Shown: positions 51,241-60,618 of the stretch, piece after piece
Layout of the letters: each line of letters opens with the position of its first letter
Numbering within the stretch: position 1 is the first letter of the stretch
Source of the DNA: an uncultured Campylobacter sp.
GTDB taxonomy: Bacteria; Campylobacterota; Campylobacteria; Campylobacterales; Campylobacteraceae
Direction: 5' to 3'
Assembly: GCF_963526985.1 (NCBI RefSeq)
Contig: NZ_CAURPW010000003.1
Coordinates: forward strand, 155,892 to 219,891
DNA: 64,000 bases
Notes under the pieces: model-generated
Databases searched by the model: none
Told to the model about the DNA's origin: nothing
Seen by the model: the letters and a program-made list of their open reading frames with translations, nothing else
Made by a program: the position numbers and the translations under genes

Positions 51241-52449
51241 ATGTTTGACGAGATTAGATTTAATACGATTGAAAGGCTTCCAAACTACGTATTTGCCGAG
51301 GTAAACGCCATAAAAATGGCCGCGCGCCGAGCGGGCGAAGATATCATCGACTTTTCAATGGGAAACCCCGAAGGCCGCACTCCTCAGCACATCGTCGATA
51401 AGCTCTGCGAAAGCGCGCAAAAAGACAAGACTCACGGCTACTCGGCAAGTGCCGGTATCTACAAACTCCGTCTAGCTATCTGCAACTGGTACAAGCGCAA
51501 ATATGGCGTAAATTTAGACCCCGATACCGAGGCCGTCGCCGTTATGGGCAGCAAAGAGGGCTTCGTGCATCTAGCTCAAGCGATAGTAAATCCGGGCGAC
51601 GTAGCCGTTGTGCCAGATCCTGCGTATCCTATCCATACGCAGGCGTTTTTGTTTGCGGGCGGTAGCGTAGCGAAAATGCCGCTAAAATACAATGATAAAT
51701 TCGAGCTTGACGAAAATAAATTTTTTGAAGATCTACTTCACACGATCCACTCAAGCTCGCCGAGGCCTAAATACGTCGTCGTAAATTTCCCGCACAACCC
51801 AACTACTGTAACCGTGCAAAAGAGCTTCTACGAGCGGCTAGTGGCGATGAGTAAACAAGAGCGCTTTTACGTGATCTCTGACATCGCCTACGCAGACCTT
51901 ACTTTTGACGGTTACAAGACGCCTAGCATCTTTGAGGTAGAAGGCGCAAAAGATGTCGCAGTCGAGTGCTATACGCTATCAAAAAGCTACAATATGGCGG
52001 GCTGGCGCGTAGGATTTTTATGCGGAAACAAACGCCTTTGCGCCGCTCTAAAAAAGATAAAATCATGGGTTGATTACGGTATGTTTACCCCGATACAAGT
52101 CTCCGCAACCGTCGCGCTAGACGGCGATCAAAGCTGCGTCGAAGATATCCGTCAAATTTACGAAAAACGCCGCGACGTGATGCTAGAAGCTTTTGCAAGC
52201 GCGGGCTGGGAAATGCATAAGCCAAGCGCCAGTATGTTTATCTGGGCGAAAATCCCGCCGCAAGTCGGAAACATCGGCAGCCTCGAGTTTTCCAAACAGC
52301 TGCTTACTAAAGCAAGCGTCGCGGTGAGCCCGGGTATCGGCTTTGGCGAGGGCGGTAACGACTACGTGCGCCTTGCTCTTATAGAGAACGAAAACCGTAT
52401 CCGCCAAGCGGCGAGAAACGTCAAAAAATATCTGAAAGAATTTGCATGA
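51241..52449 (+). CDS. PLP-dependent class I/II aminotransferase (AlaC/DapC-like)
   Basis: 402 residues. PLP lysine at about 248 in YTLSKSYNMAGWRVGF; NFPHNPTTVTVQ binds the substrate, and the FSMGNPEGRTPQHIVDKL start is typical of alanine- and LL-diaminopimelate-type transaminases. The next genes are hom and, elsewhere, dapB, so a role in the aspartate/lysine family is attractive, but substrate choice is not readable. Overlaps hom by 4 bp (ATGA). Confidence 0.88.
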   Translation: MFDEIRFNTIERLPNYVFAEVNAIKMAARRAGEDIIDFSMGNPEGRTPQHIVDKLCESAQKDKTHGYSASAGIYKLRLAICNWYKRKYGVNLDPDTEAVAVMGSKEGFVHLAQAIVNPGDVAVVPDPAYPIHTQAFLFAGGSVAKMPLKYNDKFELDENKFFEDLLHTIHSSSPRPKYVVVNFPHNPTTVTVQKSFYERLVAMSKQERFYVISDIAYADLTFDGYKTPSIFEVEGAKDVAVECYTLSKSYNMAGWRVGFLCGNKRLCAALKKIKSWVDYGMFTPIQVSATVALDGDQSCVEDIRQIYEKRRDVMLEAFASAGWEMHKPSASMFIWAKIPPQVGNIGSLEFSKQLLTKASVAVSPGIGFGEGGNDYVRLALIENENRIRQAARNVKKYLKEFA

Positions 52450-53708
52450 ATATAGCCATTTTAGGCGTCGGCACGGTCGGAGAAGCCGTAGCTAAAATTT
52501 TACTCCAAAATAAAAAACTAATCGCGGCAAGGTGCGGCGAGGAGATAGTTCCGGTTATCGGCGTCGTTAGAAATTTAAGCAAAAAAAGAGACGTCGCCAT
52601 CCCTCTCACGGACGATATAGATAGCGTCCTGGGGCGCGAGGATATCGACGTTTTCGTCGAGCTTATGGGCGGCGTCGAGGAGCCTTTTAGGGTCGTTAGC
52701 AAAATTTTAGAGCGCAAAAAAGCCGTCGTAACCGCAAACAAAGCGCTACTGGCCTATCACCGCTACGCCTTACAAAATTTGGCGCAAAATACGCCCTTTG
52801 GCTTTGAGGCTAGCGTCGCGGGCGGCATACCTATCATCAGAGCCCTTCGCGAGGGCCTTAGCGCCAACCATATCCTAAGCATCAACGGGATTTTAAACGG
52901 CACGAGCAACTATATCTTAACCTCGATGATGAGCAAGGGATCAAATTTCGCGGACGCGCTAAAAAAAGCCCAGGAGCTAGGCTACGCCGAGGCAGATCCG
53001 ACATTTGACGTCGGAGGCTTTGACGCGGCGCATAAGCTACTGATCCTAGCCAGCATCGCATACGGCGTACACGGCAACCCCGAAGACATCCTGATAGAAG
53101 GCATCGAAGGCATCACACCCGAGGATATCTTTTTCGCCAACGATTTCGAGTACGTCATCAAGCTACTAGCCATCGCCAAAAAAACCGGCGACAAGGTCGA
53201 ACTGCGCGTGCATCCGGCGCTAGTACCCAAAGATAAAATGATAGCCAAAACAGACGGCGTGACAAATGCCGTGAGCGTAGTGGGCGACGCAGTCGGCGAG
53301 ACGATGTTTTACGGTCCGGGTGCTGGCGGTTTCGCGACGGCAAGTTCGGTCATTAGCGACCTGATCGACATCGCTAGAGACGGTAAATCCCCGATGCTAG
53401 GCTACAAGGCGCCGTTTGAGCTAAACGCGCTTGAGCTTTTAGATCCGAGCGAAATTTGCACGAAGTATTATTTTAGGCTTAGAGTCGAGGACAAAGTCGG
53501 CGTACTGGCTAAAATCACGAATTTAATGAGCGAAAATAACCTCTCTATCGATAGCCTGCTGCAAAAACCAAAGGACGAAAGTCCGTATGCGACGCTATTT
53601 TTTACGACGCACACGAGCGTAGAAAAGGACGTGAGACGCACTATGGAAATTTTGCAAGAGCAAGAGTTTGTAAAAGAAAAGCCTTTTATGATGAGGATAG
53701 AAGAGTAA
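52446..53708 (+). CDS. hom: Homoserine dehydrogenase
   Basis: Converts aspartate semialdehyde to homoserine. It has 420 residues. NAD(P)-binding IAILGVGTVGEAVAKILLQ at the N-terminus, ATANKALLAYHRY region VVTANKALLAYH, catalytic Lys in the GFDAAHKLLILASIAYG segment, and a C-terminal ACT domain (LRVEDKVGVLAKITNLMSEN) for threonine feedback. Complete. Confidence 0.96.
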   Translation: MNIAILGVGTVGEAVAKILLQNKKLIAARCGEEIVPVIGVVRNLSKKRDVAIPLTDDIDSVLGREDIDVFVELMGGVEEPFRVVSKILERKKAVVTANKALLAYHRYALQNLAQNTPFGFEASVAGGIPIIRALREGLSANHILSINGILNGTSNYILTSMMSKGSNFADALKKAQELGYAEADPTFDVGGFDAAHKLLILASIAYGVHGNPEDILIEGIEGITPEDIFFANDFEYVIKLLAIAKKTGDKVELRVHPALVPKDKMIAKTDGVTNAVSVVGDAVGETMFYGPGAGGFATASSVISDLIDIARDGKSPMLGYKAPFELNALELLDPSEICTKYYFRLRVEDKVGVLAKITNLMSENNLSIDSLLQKPKDESPYATLFFTTHTSVEKDVRRTMEILQEQEFVKEKPFMMRIEE

Positions 53709-53711
53709 AAT

Positions 53712-54050
53712 TTGGGGCTTAGGGCGTATCTTTTCGGTAAAAGCTCGGAGGATTTGGCTTGCGATTTTTTGCTAAAAAACGGCTGCGAGATACTCGCTAG
53801 AAATTTTAGCTCCAAATTCGGCGAGATCGACGTCATCGCTAAAAAAGACGGCGTTTTGCACTTCGTTGAAATCAAAGCTACGCAGGGCGACTACGAGGCG
53901 GAGTACCGTCTCACGCCCGCTAAATTTAATAAAATTTTAAAAACTATCGACTTTTATCTGCTACAAAACAGTGCAAATGCCGATTTTCAGGTCGATTTGA
54001 TCACGATAAAAAAGGGTGAGATAAAGTGGATAGAAAATATTAGTTTGTAA
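53712..54050 (+). CDS. yraN: UPF0102 / YraN endonuclease-like protein
   Basis: 112 residues from TTG 53712. Contains the PD-(D/E)XK-like core FGEIDVIAKKDGVLHFVEIK that defines the YraN family, with the Glu-x-Lys pair in VEIKA. Role in DNA metabolism is suspected for the family, unproven. Begins 3 bp after hom. Confidence 0.9.
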   Translation: MGLRAYLFGKSSEDLACDFLLKNGCEILARNFSSKFGEIDVIAKKDGVLHFVEIKATQGDYEAEYRLTPAKFNKILKTIDFYLLQNSANADFQVDLITIKKGEIKWIENISL

Positions 54051-54086
54051 AAATTCTTATTTAGCTAAAATTTAAATACTTTCGTG

Positions 54087-54092
54087 TATAAT
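54087..54092 (+). promoter_or_regulatory. Putative -10 box for trxA
   Basis: TATAAT within TTTCGTGTATAATTA, an extended -10 (TGnTATAAT-like), with AAGGAG ribosome site before the trxA ATG. Confidence 0.6.
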
Positions 54093-54120
54093 TACGACTA
54101 TCTTTAATAAGGAGAATAAA

Positions 54121-54435
54121 ATGGGAAAATACATAGAACTAACGACTGCGAATTTCGACGTCGCCAAAGAGGGCGTCGCGCTAGTAGATTTTTGGGCGCC
54201 TTGGTGCGGACCTTGCCGTATGCTTGCTCCGGTCATCGACGAGCTAGCCGAGGAGTTTGAGGGCAAAGCTAAAATTTGCAAAGTAAACACCGACGAAGTG
54301 CAAGACCTAGCCGTAGAATTCGGCATCCGCTCGATCCCTACGCTTCTATTTTTCAAAAACGGCGAAGTCGTAGAGCAAATGGTCGGCGCGCAGTCAAAAC
54401 AAGCCATCGCCGATAAGATAAATTCGCTTCTTTAA
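54121..54435 (+). CDS. trxA: Thioredoxin
   Basis: Cytoplasmic dithiol carrier, 104 residues. WAPWCGPCRMLAPV has the CGPC redox site (Cys29, Cys32); the cis-Pro loop is in IRSIPTLLFFKNG. Followed directly by a membrane protein gene and then its reductase trxB. Confidence 0.97.
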   Translation: MGKYIELTTANFDVAKEGVALVDFWAPWCGPCRMLAPVIDELAEEFEGKAKICKVNTDEVQDLAVEFGIRSIPTLLFFKNGEVVEQMVGAQSKQAIADKINSLL

Positions 54436-54884
54436 TGGTTTTTAGACGAGGAGGAAGCCTGCTTCCTCTCACCTCCGTTTTTGCGTCTTTTATCGGTGCA
54501 GCGCTGGTAGCAGGCGTATTTGCTTACAATAATTACAGATTTTCGCAGTATAAATTCGTAAATTTTAACGAGCTGGTTTTTTACGAGCAGGCTCAAATTT
54601 TTGCACCCCAAGACGATAAATTTTTACTCGTGGTTTTTAGCTCCAACCAATCAAACTGGAGAGAAATTTTAAAAACTTCGAATAAGGATTTAAAAATCGT
54701 CGCCGTGGACTTGCTCCAAAAACGCGCGCCAAGCGAGGGAAATATAAATTTCATCGCTTCGGATATAAATACGATTTTAAAGCTGATGCACGTCCTAAAT
54801 ATCACGGCTTTGCCAGCTAGCGTGGAGCTAAAGGCGCAAAAGGGCGGCATTTATAAACAGGATTCGAAAATAAATAAAATTTAA
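54435..54884 (+). CDS. Membrane-anchored thioredoxin-like protein lacking the CXXC motif
   Basis: 149 residues whose ATG overlaps the trxA stop (TAATG). A membrane helix spans about residues 12-31. The rest has the pattern of a thioredoxin fold: DKFLLVVFSSNQSNWREILK where a redox thioredoxin would have a CXXC after the strand, a strand KIVAVDLLQ, and ITALPASVEL in the cis-Pro position. No cysteine is present, so it cannot be a thiol-disulfide enzyme; a chaperone or scaffold role is conceivable. The fold assignment is by eye. Confidence 0.65.
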   Translation: MVFRRGGSLLPLTSVFASFIGAALVAGVFAYNNYRFSQYKFVNFNELVFYEQAQIFAPQDDKFLLVVFSSNQSNWREILKTSNKDLKIVAVDLLQKRAPSEGNINFIASDINTILKLMHVLNITALPASVELKAQKGGIYKQDSKINKI

Positions 54885-54894
54885 AGGAAAAAAT

Positions 54895-55833
54895 ATGTTA
54901 GATTTAGCGATCATCGGAGGCGGTCCTGCCGGACTTAGCGCGGGACTTTACGCCACTCGCGGCGGACTAAAAAACGTCGTAATGTTTGAAAAAGGAATGC
55001 CGGGCGGCCAGATCACGAGCAGCTCCGAGATAGAAAACTATCCGGGCCAAAAAGCGCCCGGCGAGAGCGGTATCGACTTCATGAGTACGTGGGTCGCTCA
55101 GTGTACGCATTTTGGACTAAAGCACGAGATGGCTGGCGTCGAGCGCGTGGTAAAAAATTCAGACGGTAGCTTCACGGTCAAGCTTGAAGGCGGCAAAGAA
55201 GAACAGGCCAAAGCAGTCATCGTAGCCACCGGCTCTACTCCGCGCCGCGCGGGCTTTGCGGGCGAGGACGAGTTTTTCGGCAGAGGCGTGAGCACCTGCG
55301 CCACTTGCGACGGATTTTTCTATAAAAACAAAGAAGTCGCAGTTCTGGGCGGCGGCGACACGGCGATCGAGGAGGCCCTATATCTAGCCAACATCTGCTC
55401 GCGCGTTTACGTCATCCACCGCAGAGACGAGTTTCGCGCCGCTCCCGTCACGCTAGAAAAGGCTCGCGCTAACGCCAAAATCGAGTTTATCACTAGCGCC
55501 ACGATCAAGCGGGCTTACGGCGACAAAGCAGGTCTTGCAGGCCTAATCATAAATACAAAAGAGGGCGAGCGCGATCTAAAAGTGCCGGGCGTTTTCGTAT
55601 TCGTCGGACTTAACGTAAACAACGACGTCCTCCGCCAAGAAAACGGCGAGTTTTTGTGCGATATGGAGGCTGGCGGCCAAGTGAGCGTCGATCTAAAGAT
55701 GCAAACTAGCCTGCCTGGACTATTTGCCGCAGGCGATATCAGAAAAGATGCGCCAAAACAAGTCATCGTAGCCGCAGGAGACGGCGCGGTAGCGGCCCTT
55801 AGCGCGCTTAGCTACATCGAGAGCTTGCACTAA
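54895..55833 (+). CDS. trxB: Thioredoxin reductase
   Basis: FAD/NADPH enzyme that reduces TrxA, 312 residues. FAD-binding IIGGGPAGLSAGLYATRGG at the N-terminus, redox pair CATC (Cys135, Cys138), NADPH-binding AVLGGGDTAIEEALYL, and the C-terminal GLFAAGDIRKDAPKQVIVAA. Downstream a clear hairpin terminator. Confidence 0.96.
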   Translation: MLDLAIIGGGPAGLSAGLYATRGGLKNVVMFEKGMPGGQITSSSEIENYPGQKAPGESGIDFMSTWVAQCTHFGLKHEMAGVERVVKNSDGSFTVKLEGGKEEQAKAVIVATGSTPRRAGFAGEDEFFGRGVSTCATCDGFFYKNKEVAVLGGGDTAIEEALYLANICSRVYVIHRRDEFRAAPVTLEKARANAKIEFITSATIKRAYGDKAGLAGLIINTKEGERDLKVPGVFVFVGLNVNNDVLRQENGEFLCDMEAGGQVSVDLKMQTSLPGLFAAGDIRKDAPKQVIVAAGDGAVAALSALSYIESLH

Positions 55834-55841
55834 GATTTATC

Positions 55842-55870
55842 AAATTTAGCCGAGCTTTTCGGCTAAATTT
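55842..55870 (+). terminator. Hairpin terminator after trxB
   Basis: Perfect 12-bp stem AAATTTAGCCGA / TCGGCTAAATTT with a 5-nt loop, then CTCCTTTTGCTT. Works in either orientation. It lies just after the trxB stop. Confidence 0.85.
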
Positions 55871-56053
55871 CTCCTTTTGCTTCAAATTTTCTCAAATTTA
55901 CCGAGTTTTGCTTCGTCCTTTTAAATTTAGTCAAATTTGCCTTGATTTAAATTTCACCGCATTTTTCAAATTTATCGCCTTCAAATTCACTCAAATTTAA
56001 CCGCCATTTGGTTAAGATTTTGCAAATTTAATCATGAGCAAAAAGGATCGAAT

Positions 56054-57436
56054 TTGCAAACCCTACTTAAAATCCTAAAAAACATCATCAAAGGCATATT
56101 CTATATAGCCGTCTTTCTGGGTCTTTTTATCCTAGCGGTTAGGTTTGAAGTCGGCTCAAAATCAAAGTCGGTCTCCTCTAGTTATACCGTAAACCAGGAC
56201 ACTAAAATAGACCCAAACTCCGAGCTAGCTAAATACGTAACGCAAGAGGAGATAGACGATTTTGGTTTTAGATGCGCAAATATCGTTTGCGACGAGGAGA
56301 AAAACGCTACGCTAGTACCTTTAAGGGCCGCTCTTGATAGAAAAGATACGGACTTCGTAGTTAAATTTATAAAAGATAACAACCTAACCGCCGATGTGAG
56401 TATGAGAGATAAAAGAACCCCGCTGATGTACAGCTCTTTTAGAAACGACATAAATACCTCTAATGCTCTAATAAATTTAGGAGCCGATATAAGGGCTAAA
56501 GATAGATTTGGTCTATCTCCTATGGCTTACGCCATTATGTTAAACTCCCTTGATACCGCCAAAATACTACTGGAAAAAGGGGTTAAATTTGAAGAGGTGG
56601 AGTATGTGGCTTATTTTATATTAAACTCAAAAGAGGGCTACGGACGGATGTCGTCGCTAATAATAGACGGTAACGACATAACCATAAATTATGCTATCGA
56701 CCCCGATCATCCTGGACGATACCCTGATACAGACATAAATAATCCGACCTGCGTCAAAACTTGTGATGGCGAGAAGGTAGAGCCGTTTAAATACGTAGTC
56801 TCGAAAAACCTACCCCAAATGGCAGAGCTAATGCTAAGCATGGGGTATAAACCCAAAGAGTTTAAAATGGCAAACGGACTACAAGGTATAAAAGAAGAAG
56901 AGAAAAACATGCCTCTAGAACGAAGCGCCTGGGCCATCCTAGATGATTACGAAGACTACGAACCTATGCTTGAGGTATTTATAAAATACGACCTTCCCAA
57001 TGCCCCGACTAAGGAGCAGCTAAAGGAGGCGTATGAGGTGTGCTATGATAAATTAAAATCTTTTACGAAAGAAAAAGAGAAATACATCTATAAAATGAAT
57101 CAAGGCAGAGACGAAGAGGCTGAAGAAAAGATAAAGAAAAAGTATGATAAATACAAATATGCTCCTTATTCGCTACTATATGAAGACGGTCTTTTACAAT
57201 ACAAACCAAAGCCGATAGACCCGAAAATGATAGAAAAATTTGATAAAGATATAAATTTCTACAAACAACACTGCCCCGACGAAAATGCAACGTTTAAAGA
57301 CGCAAGAGCTTTTATAAAATGGGCAAATGAAGAAAAAAGGCAATATGAAATAAGATGGTTTATATATAAAACCAAAAACAACCCAGCCAAGGTGATTTAC
57401 GTAGACGGCAACCGAAGTAAATCCGACCAGAGTTAA
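56054..57436 (+). CDS. Membrane-anchored ankyrin-repeat protein
   Basis: 460 residues from a TTG start; an N-terminal membrane helix (about 12-31), then two to three ankyrin repeats at about residues 95-175, for example SMRDKRTPLMYSSFRND and LGADIRAKDRFGLSPMAYAI. The rest is charged and unrecognised. Stands alone between trxB and the convergent M16 gene, and is less GC-rich than its neighbours. Ankyrin proteins mediate protein contacts; no target is evident. Confidence 0.8.
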   Translation: MQTLLKILKNIIKGIFYIAVFLGLFILAVRFEVGSKSKSVSSSYTVNQDTKIDPNSELAKYVTQEEIDDFGFRCANIVCDEEKNATLVPLRAALDRKDTDFVVKFIKDNNLTADVSMRDKRTPLMYSSFRNDINTSNALINLGADIRAKDRFGLSPMAYAIMLNSLDTAKILLEKGVKFEEVEYVAYFILNSKEGYGRMSSLIIDGNDITINYAIDPDHPGRYPDTDINNPTCVKTCDGEKVEPFKYVVSKNLPQMAELMLSMGYKPKEFKMANGLQGIKEEEKNMPLERSAWAILDDYEDYEPMLEVFIKYDLPNAPTKEQLKEAYEVCYDKLKSFTKEKEKYIYKMNQGRDEEAEEKIKKKYDKYKYAPYSLLYEDGLLQYKPKPIDPKMIEKFDKDINFYKQHCPDENATFKDARAFIKWANEEKRQYEIRWFIYKTKNNPAKVIYVDGNRSKSDQS

Positions 57437-57475
57437 ATTTACAAATAAATAGATAAAAGGAGGCAAAAAGTTTGG

Positions 57476-57518
57476 CGAAAATTTGAGTTAAATTTGAGCG
57501 AGTTTAACTCAAATTTCG
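57476..57518 (+). terminator. Long hairpin after the ankyrin gene
   Basis: CGAAAATTTGAGTTAAA pairs with TTTAACTCAAATTTCG (16 bp, one bulge) around a 10-nt loop, 40 bp after the ankyrin stop. A second inverted repeat ATTCGGCT / AGCCGAAT follows at 57534-57567. Lies between convergent genes, so it may end both transcripts. Confidence 0.65.
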
Positions 57519-57629
57519 TTTGACGAGGGGAAAATTCGGCTTCAAATTTAACAGCTCCCAGCCGAATCTAAAGCCAAATTTCGCTCGGTCGCCCGGGCAG
57601 CAAATCAAATTTACCGCCGAGGCTTAAAT

Positions 57630-60476
57630 TTACTTCGCCAAAGTGGGGTTATTCACGCTTATCACGACGTTTTTCTCGTCCAGATAGAGCTTCGCCGCAT
57701 CTTTCACGTCCTGCTCGGTGAGCGCATTTACCGCGTTTTCATACTCACCAAGGCTCAAAATCTCATCGCCAAAAACCAGCTCGCGCATGAGCGCGCGCGT
57801 CCAAAACTCGCCCTGAACGTATGATTGGCGCATTTTTACGAGCGCAGATTTTTTGAAATTTTGCAGGTAGCGTTTGACGTCCGCGCCACCTTTTAGCTCG
57901 GCGACATTTGATTTTATCTCGCCCAGCACGGCGTTTACGTTATCAGGCGCAGCCGTAAAGCCAAAATGCGCGGTGAAGCTCTCGTACGGATATTTTGCGA
58001 GATTCATATGCACGCCCAGGCCGTAAACCTGCCCGCGGTCCTCGCGCACGTCCTCGCGCAACATCATCGAAAGCACCGCACATAGGGCGTTTACGCGCAG
58101 TAACTCCGGGCGCGAATACTTCACGTTTTCGTTTTTCATTATCATCGCGGCGTCGCTTCGCTGCGTGGTTTGGTAGCTTCGCTTAAACTCCCGCTCGCCC
58201 GTGATCGTCCTTACGCCGTCATCTACGAAGCTTTCACGCTGTGCGCGTGCGGGTAAATTTGCCAGATATTTTTGCAAAAGCGGCTCGACCGCAGTCAAAT
58301 TTAGATCGCCGACCACGATAAAATCATACGAAGCAGCGTTGGTAAATTTCTCTTTCACTATCTTTTTTACGTCGTTCATCTGCAGCTCGTTTACGTCTGC
58401 GGCCTCGAGCGGGTTCGTTCGCGGGTTGTTTTCGTAGAAAAATCTCGCAAATTCGTCGCTAAATTTGCGCTCGGGCAGATTTTTGGTTTTTTCCAGCTTT
58501 TCAAGCTCGTTGATTTTCGTCTTTTTTAGCGCGTTTTCGTCAAATCTAGGCTCGCTAAACTCCAAAAACAGCGCGCGCAAAAGCCACTCGAAGTCCGCGC
58601 TAGCCGAGCTTGCGCTGTATCCTTGCGAAAGCTGATCGATAAATTTGCTATAGCTTAGCTGCTTGCCGCTTAGGATTTTAGCCAGGTCGTAGTTACTAAA
58701 CTCCCCCGCCCCGCTCTCGTTTGAGACCTCTACGGCTAGCGCGCCCTGCTTTGGTTTTGGCAAATTTGACGTGCCGCCGCGACTAACCGCGCTTAACCAG
58801 ACGACGTCTTTTTTGGTTTTTACCTCCTTAAATGCCACGCGCGCGCCGTTTGGCAGCTCGTAAATATAAAAATCAAGCTTCTCGTTATACTTTTTCGAGA
58901 CGAAATTTTTAGGCTTTAGCGCTCCGTAGTCGAAAAGCTCGCTCTTTGCTTGATTTGAAGCTAGCGTGTCGTATGGCTTTGCCTCCGCCCAAATTTGATC
59001 AAATTTGGCCTCGTTTAGCTTCGCTCCTTTGGCGCTAATAATGTTTAAATTTTTTGCGTCGATGGCCAGTACCCGCCTAAATTCGGTGTTTACGTCCTCG
59101 AGGCTAATGTCCTCAAGCAGCGCTAAAGTAACGTCGCGCAGATCCTTGTCGCCTAGCAGCACCCCGCCGATCCTAGTCGTCTCCTCGATATTTGCCGCGA
59201 CTGCGCTCGAGCGCTTGTTACCCGCTTGCAGATAGGCGTTTTTGGCTGAATTTATAAAATCTTTTTTCGCGCTTTCAAAGTCCGCCTTGCTAAAGCCGAA
59301 TTTCTGCACGCCCTTTAAAACGCCCGCCAGATCGCTAAGCGCGCCACTAAAATCATCCTCGACGGCGTTTATCTCAAAGGCGTAAAGCACGTTTTGGTCT
59401 TCGATTATCGGCGAGTAAAATCGCCCGCGCAGGGCCAAATTTCGCTGCTCGTATATCATCGCGACGAGGTCTGAGACGTAGTTTGCGAGCAAATTTTGCC
59501 TGAGCCTTTGGATCTCGCCGTCAAATTTGTACTTTTGCGTAAAGATCAAATTTATAGAGTTTAGCCCGATCTCTGCCGAGTCGTAGTTATTTACGCTAAA
59601 GCCGCTTTTTATAGGGATAGTTTTATCGGGGCTTGCGTAGTCGTTCGTGTTTTTAGCGGAGCTAAAGCTTTGCTTTATCATCTCCTCGATGCGCTTTTTA
59701 TCAAAGTCGCCGACTGCGATAAATTTCATAAATCTAGGCTGGTACGTCCTGCCGTAAAAGCCCTTTATAGTCGCTACGTCGACGTTTTTTACGATATTCA
59801 TATCGCCGATGGGCGACCTTTTGGCGTAGATGCTATCGCCGTATAGCTCGGGCACGCGGTTTTTGATGTAAAATCTATACGCGGGCGTGTTTCTGGCGCG
59901 CTCTTCTTCGACGATGATGCCGCGCTCTTTATCCAGCTCGGCCGCGTCAAAGCTCACGCCGTCGATCCAGTCGCGAAAAACGCGAAAAACGTCCTTTAAA
60001 TTTTGCTCGTTTACGTGGATTTCTAGCAGATAGCTCGTCTGATCGTAGCTAGTCTGCGCGTTTAGATCCGCGCCAAATGCCACTCCTAGGCTCTCTAGCT
60101 TTTTAACCAGCTCGTTTTTGTTAAACTCACGGCTGCCGTTAAACGCCATATGCTCGGTAAAATGCGCCAGTCCCAGCTCGTTTTCGCGCTCGTCGGTCGA
60201 GCCGATGTTTACGACTAGATAAAAATAAGCCGAATTTGCGGGCTGCTTGTTTTCCTTGATGTAGTATTTTAGCCCGTTTGCTAGCTCGCCGCTAATGATA
60301 GCGGGGTCTTGGGTCAAATTTAGCTTTTGCGCGTTTTTATCGTTCGCCGTCAAATTTGATGCGCTCAAATTCGCATCCGTCTGCCACGTTTTAGCAGCGG
60401 CCTGCGCTATCGGCGCTTGTTTAGCAAAAACGCTCGCCGCAAAAACGGCCAGAAATAAAAACAAAATTTTCCTCAT
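57630..60476 (-). CDS. M16-family zinc protease (PqqL-like), exported
   Basis: 948 residues with a signal peptide (about 1-18, ending SVFA). Two M16 halves: the active N-terminal one shows LAHFTEHMAFNGS with HXXEH (His105, Glu108, His109) and a downstream Glu in ERGIIVEEERA, plus a C-terminal inactive-type half. Periplasmic peptide or protein processing is likely. In other pathogens PqqL cuts ferredoxin for iron, a hypothesis here only. Minus strand, convergent with the ankyrin gene and divergent from dapB. Confidence 0.9.
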   Translation of the reverse strand: MRKILFLFLAVFAASVFAKQAPIAQAAAKTWQTDANLSASNLTANDKNAQKLNLTQDPAIISGELANGLKYYIKENKQPANSAYFYLVVNIGSTDERENELGLAHFTEHMAFNGSREFNKNELVKKLESLGVAFGADLNAQTSYDQTSYLLEIHVNEQNLKDVFRVFRDWIDGVSFDAAELDKERGIIVEEERARNTPAYRFYIKNRVPELYGDSIYAKRSPIGDMNIVKNVDVATIKGFYGRTYQPRFMKFIAVGDFDKKRIEEMIKQSFSSAKNTNDYASPDKTIPIKSGFSVNNYDSAEIGLNSINLIFTQKYKFDGEIQRLRQNLLANYVSDLVAMIYEQRNLALRGRFYSPIIEDQNVLYAFEINAVEDDFSGALSDLAGVLKGVQKFGFSKADFESAKKDFINSAKNAYLQAGNKRSSAVAANIEETTRIGGVLLGDKDLRDVTLALLEDISLEDVNTEFRRVLAIDAKNLNIISAKGAKLNEAKFDQIWAEAKPYDTLASNQAKSELFDYGALKPKNFVSKKYNEKLDFYIYELPNGARVAFKEVKTKKDVVWLSAVSRGGTSNLPKPKQGALAVEVSNESGAGEFSNYDLAKILSGKQLSYSKFIDQLSQGYSASSASADFEWLLRALFLEFSEPRFDENALKKTKINELEKLEKTKNLPERKFSDEFARFFYENNPRTNPLEAADVNELQMNDVKKIVKEKFTNAASYDFIVVGDLNLTAVEPLLQKYLANLPARAQRESFVDDGVRTITGEREFKRSYQTTQRSDAAMIMKNENVKYSRPELLRVNALCAVLSMMLREDVREDRGQVYGLGVHMNLAKYPYESFTAHFGFTAAPDNVNAVLGEIKSNVAELKGGADVKRYLQNFKKSALVKMRQSYVQGEFWTRALMRELVFGDEILSLGEYENAVNALTEQDVKDAAKLYLDEKNVVISVNNPTLAK

Positions 60477-60618
60477 CGTCGTCCTTTAAATTTAAAAAGC
60501 CGATTATATAGCGCGATTTTTAATATTTTTGCCCGCGCGCGACGAAAACGGCGGCCGTGCTAAATTTATTTTTTATAAAATTTATGCTAAATTTAGCCCA
60601 AATTTTAAAGGATAAATT

